Source of the DNA: Ochromonadaceae sp. CCMP2298
Lineage: Eukaryota > Sar > Synurophyceae > Ochromonadales > Ochromonadaceae
DNA: 16,908 nucleotides
Direction of reading: 5' to 3'
NCBI GenBank assembly: GCA_026770595.1
Contig: MU633936.1
Location: forward strand, 1 to 16,908
The position numbers and the translations under genes were made by a program. The notes under the pieces were generated by a model. It had not been told where the DNA came from. It made no database searches and saw only the letters and a list, made by a program, of their open reading frames with translations. Every line of letters starts with the position of its first letter. Within the stretch, counting starts at the first letter, position 1. This document shows positions 16,799 to 16,908 of this stretch, piece after piece.

Positions 16799-16908
16799 TC
16801 CCCTCTGCAGAGGTCAGCACGAAGTCAGCAGCCGGCAGCGTCCACCGTGCAGGCTCCACGCACGGCTGGAACAGGTGGACAGGCCAGGGTTGTTGGCGGG
16901 GGAGACGC

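Overview
The window comes from the nuclear genome of a microbial eukaryote, most likely a protist or alga. The evidence is GT-AG introns of 60-139 bp in five genes, a nuclear-type mitochondrial ATP synthase alpha gene with a presequence, a myristoylation-type protein kinase, and no bacterial operon layout. Coding DNA is GC-rich with many C/G third positions; spacers are more AT-rich. The lineage cannot be fixed by eye. A photosynthetic stramenopile-type alga would fit, but that is only a guess.

Layout, left to right. 1-420 is a foldback (MITE-like) repeat cluster. 525-2548 (+) encodes a secreted SGNH/GDSL-like hydrolase with one 80-bp intron. 2779-4429 (-) is a 3'(2'),5'-bisphosphate nucleotidase (HAL2/SAL1 family); the best splice model joins it to an unrecognised N-terminal exon with a mitochondrial-like leader. 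4430-5254 is a divergent intergenic region. 5255-8455 (+) is a 1041-aa EF-hand plus coiled-coil protein. 8796-10675 (+) is ATP synthase F1 alpha in three exons. 11157-13546 (-) is an AGC-type kinase in four exons with an N-terminal MGC acylation signature and a kinase-domain insert of about 240 residues. 14132-14488 (+) is an unrecognised small ORF. 15375-15932 (-) is a four-span membrane protein. The right end is repeat-rich and holds one doubtful small Gly/Ala-rich ORF.

The genes do not form one obvious pathway. They are independent transcription units in convergent and divergent pairs. The cross-cutting signals are a recurrent near-palindrome, GTAASTTAC, upstream of four of the six well-supported genes, and several short tandem repeats confined to spacers. 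No tRNA, rRNA or CRISPR array was seen. No defined multi-gene system is evident. The most unusual single items are the predicted fused bisphosphate nucleotidase, the shared upstream motif, the foldback element, and an intron whose two ends carry the same 11-bp sequence.
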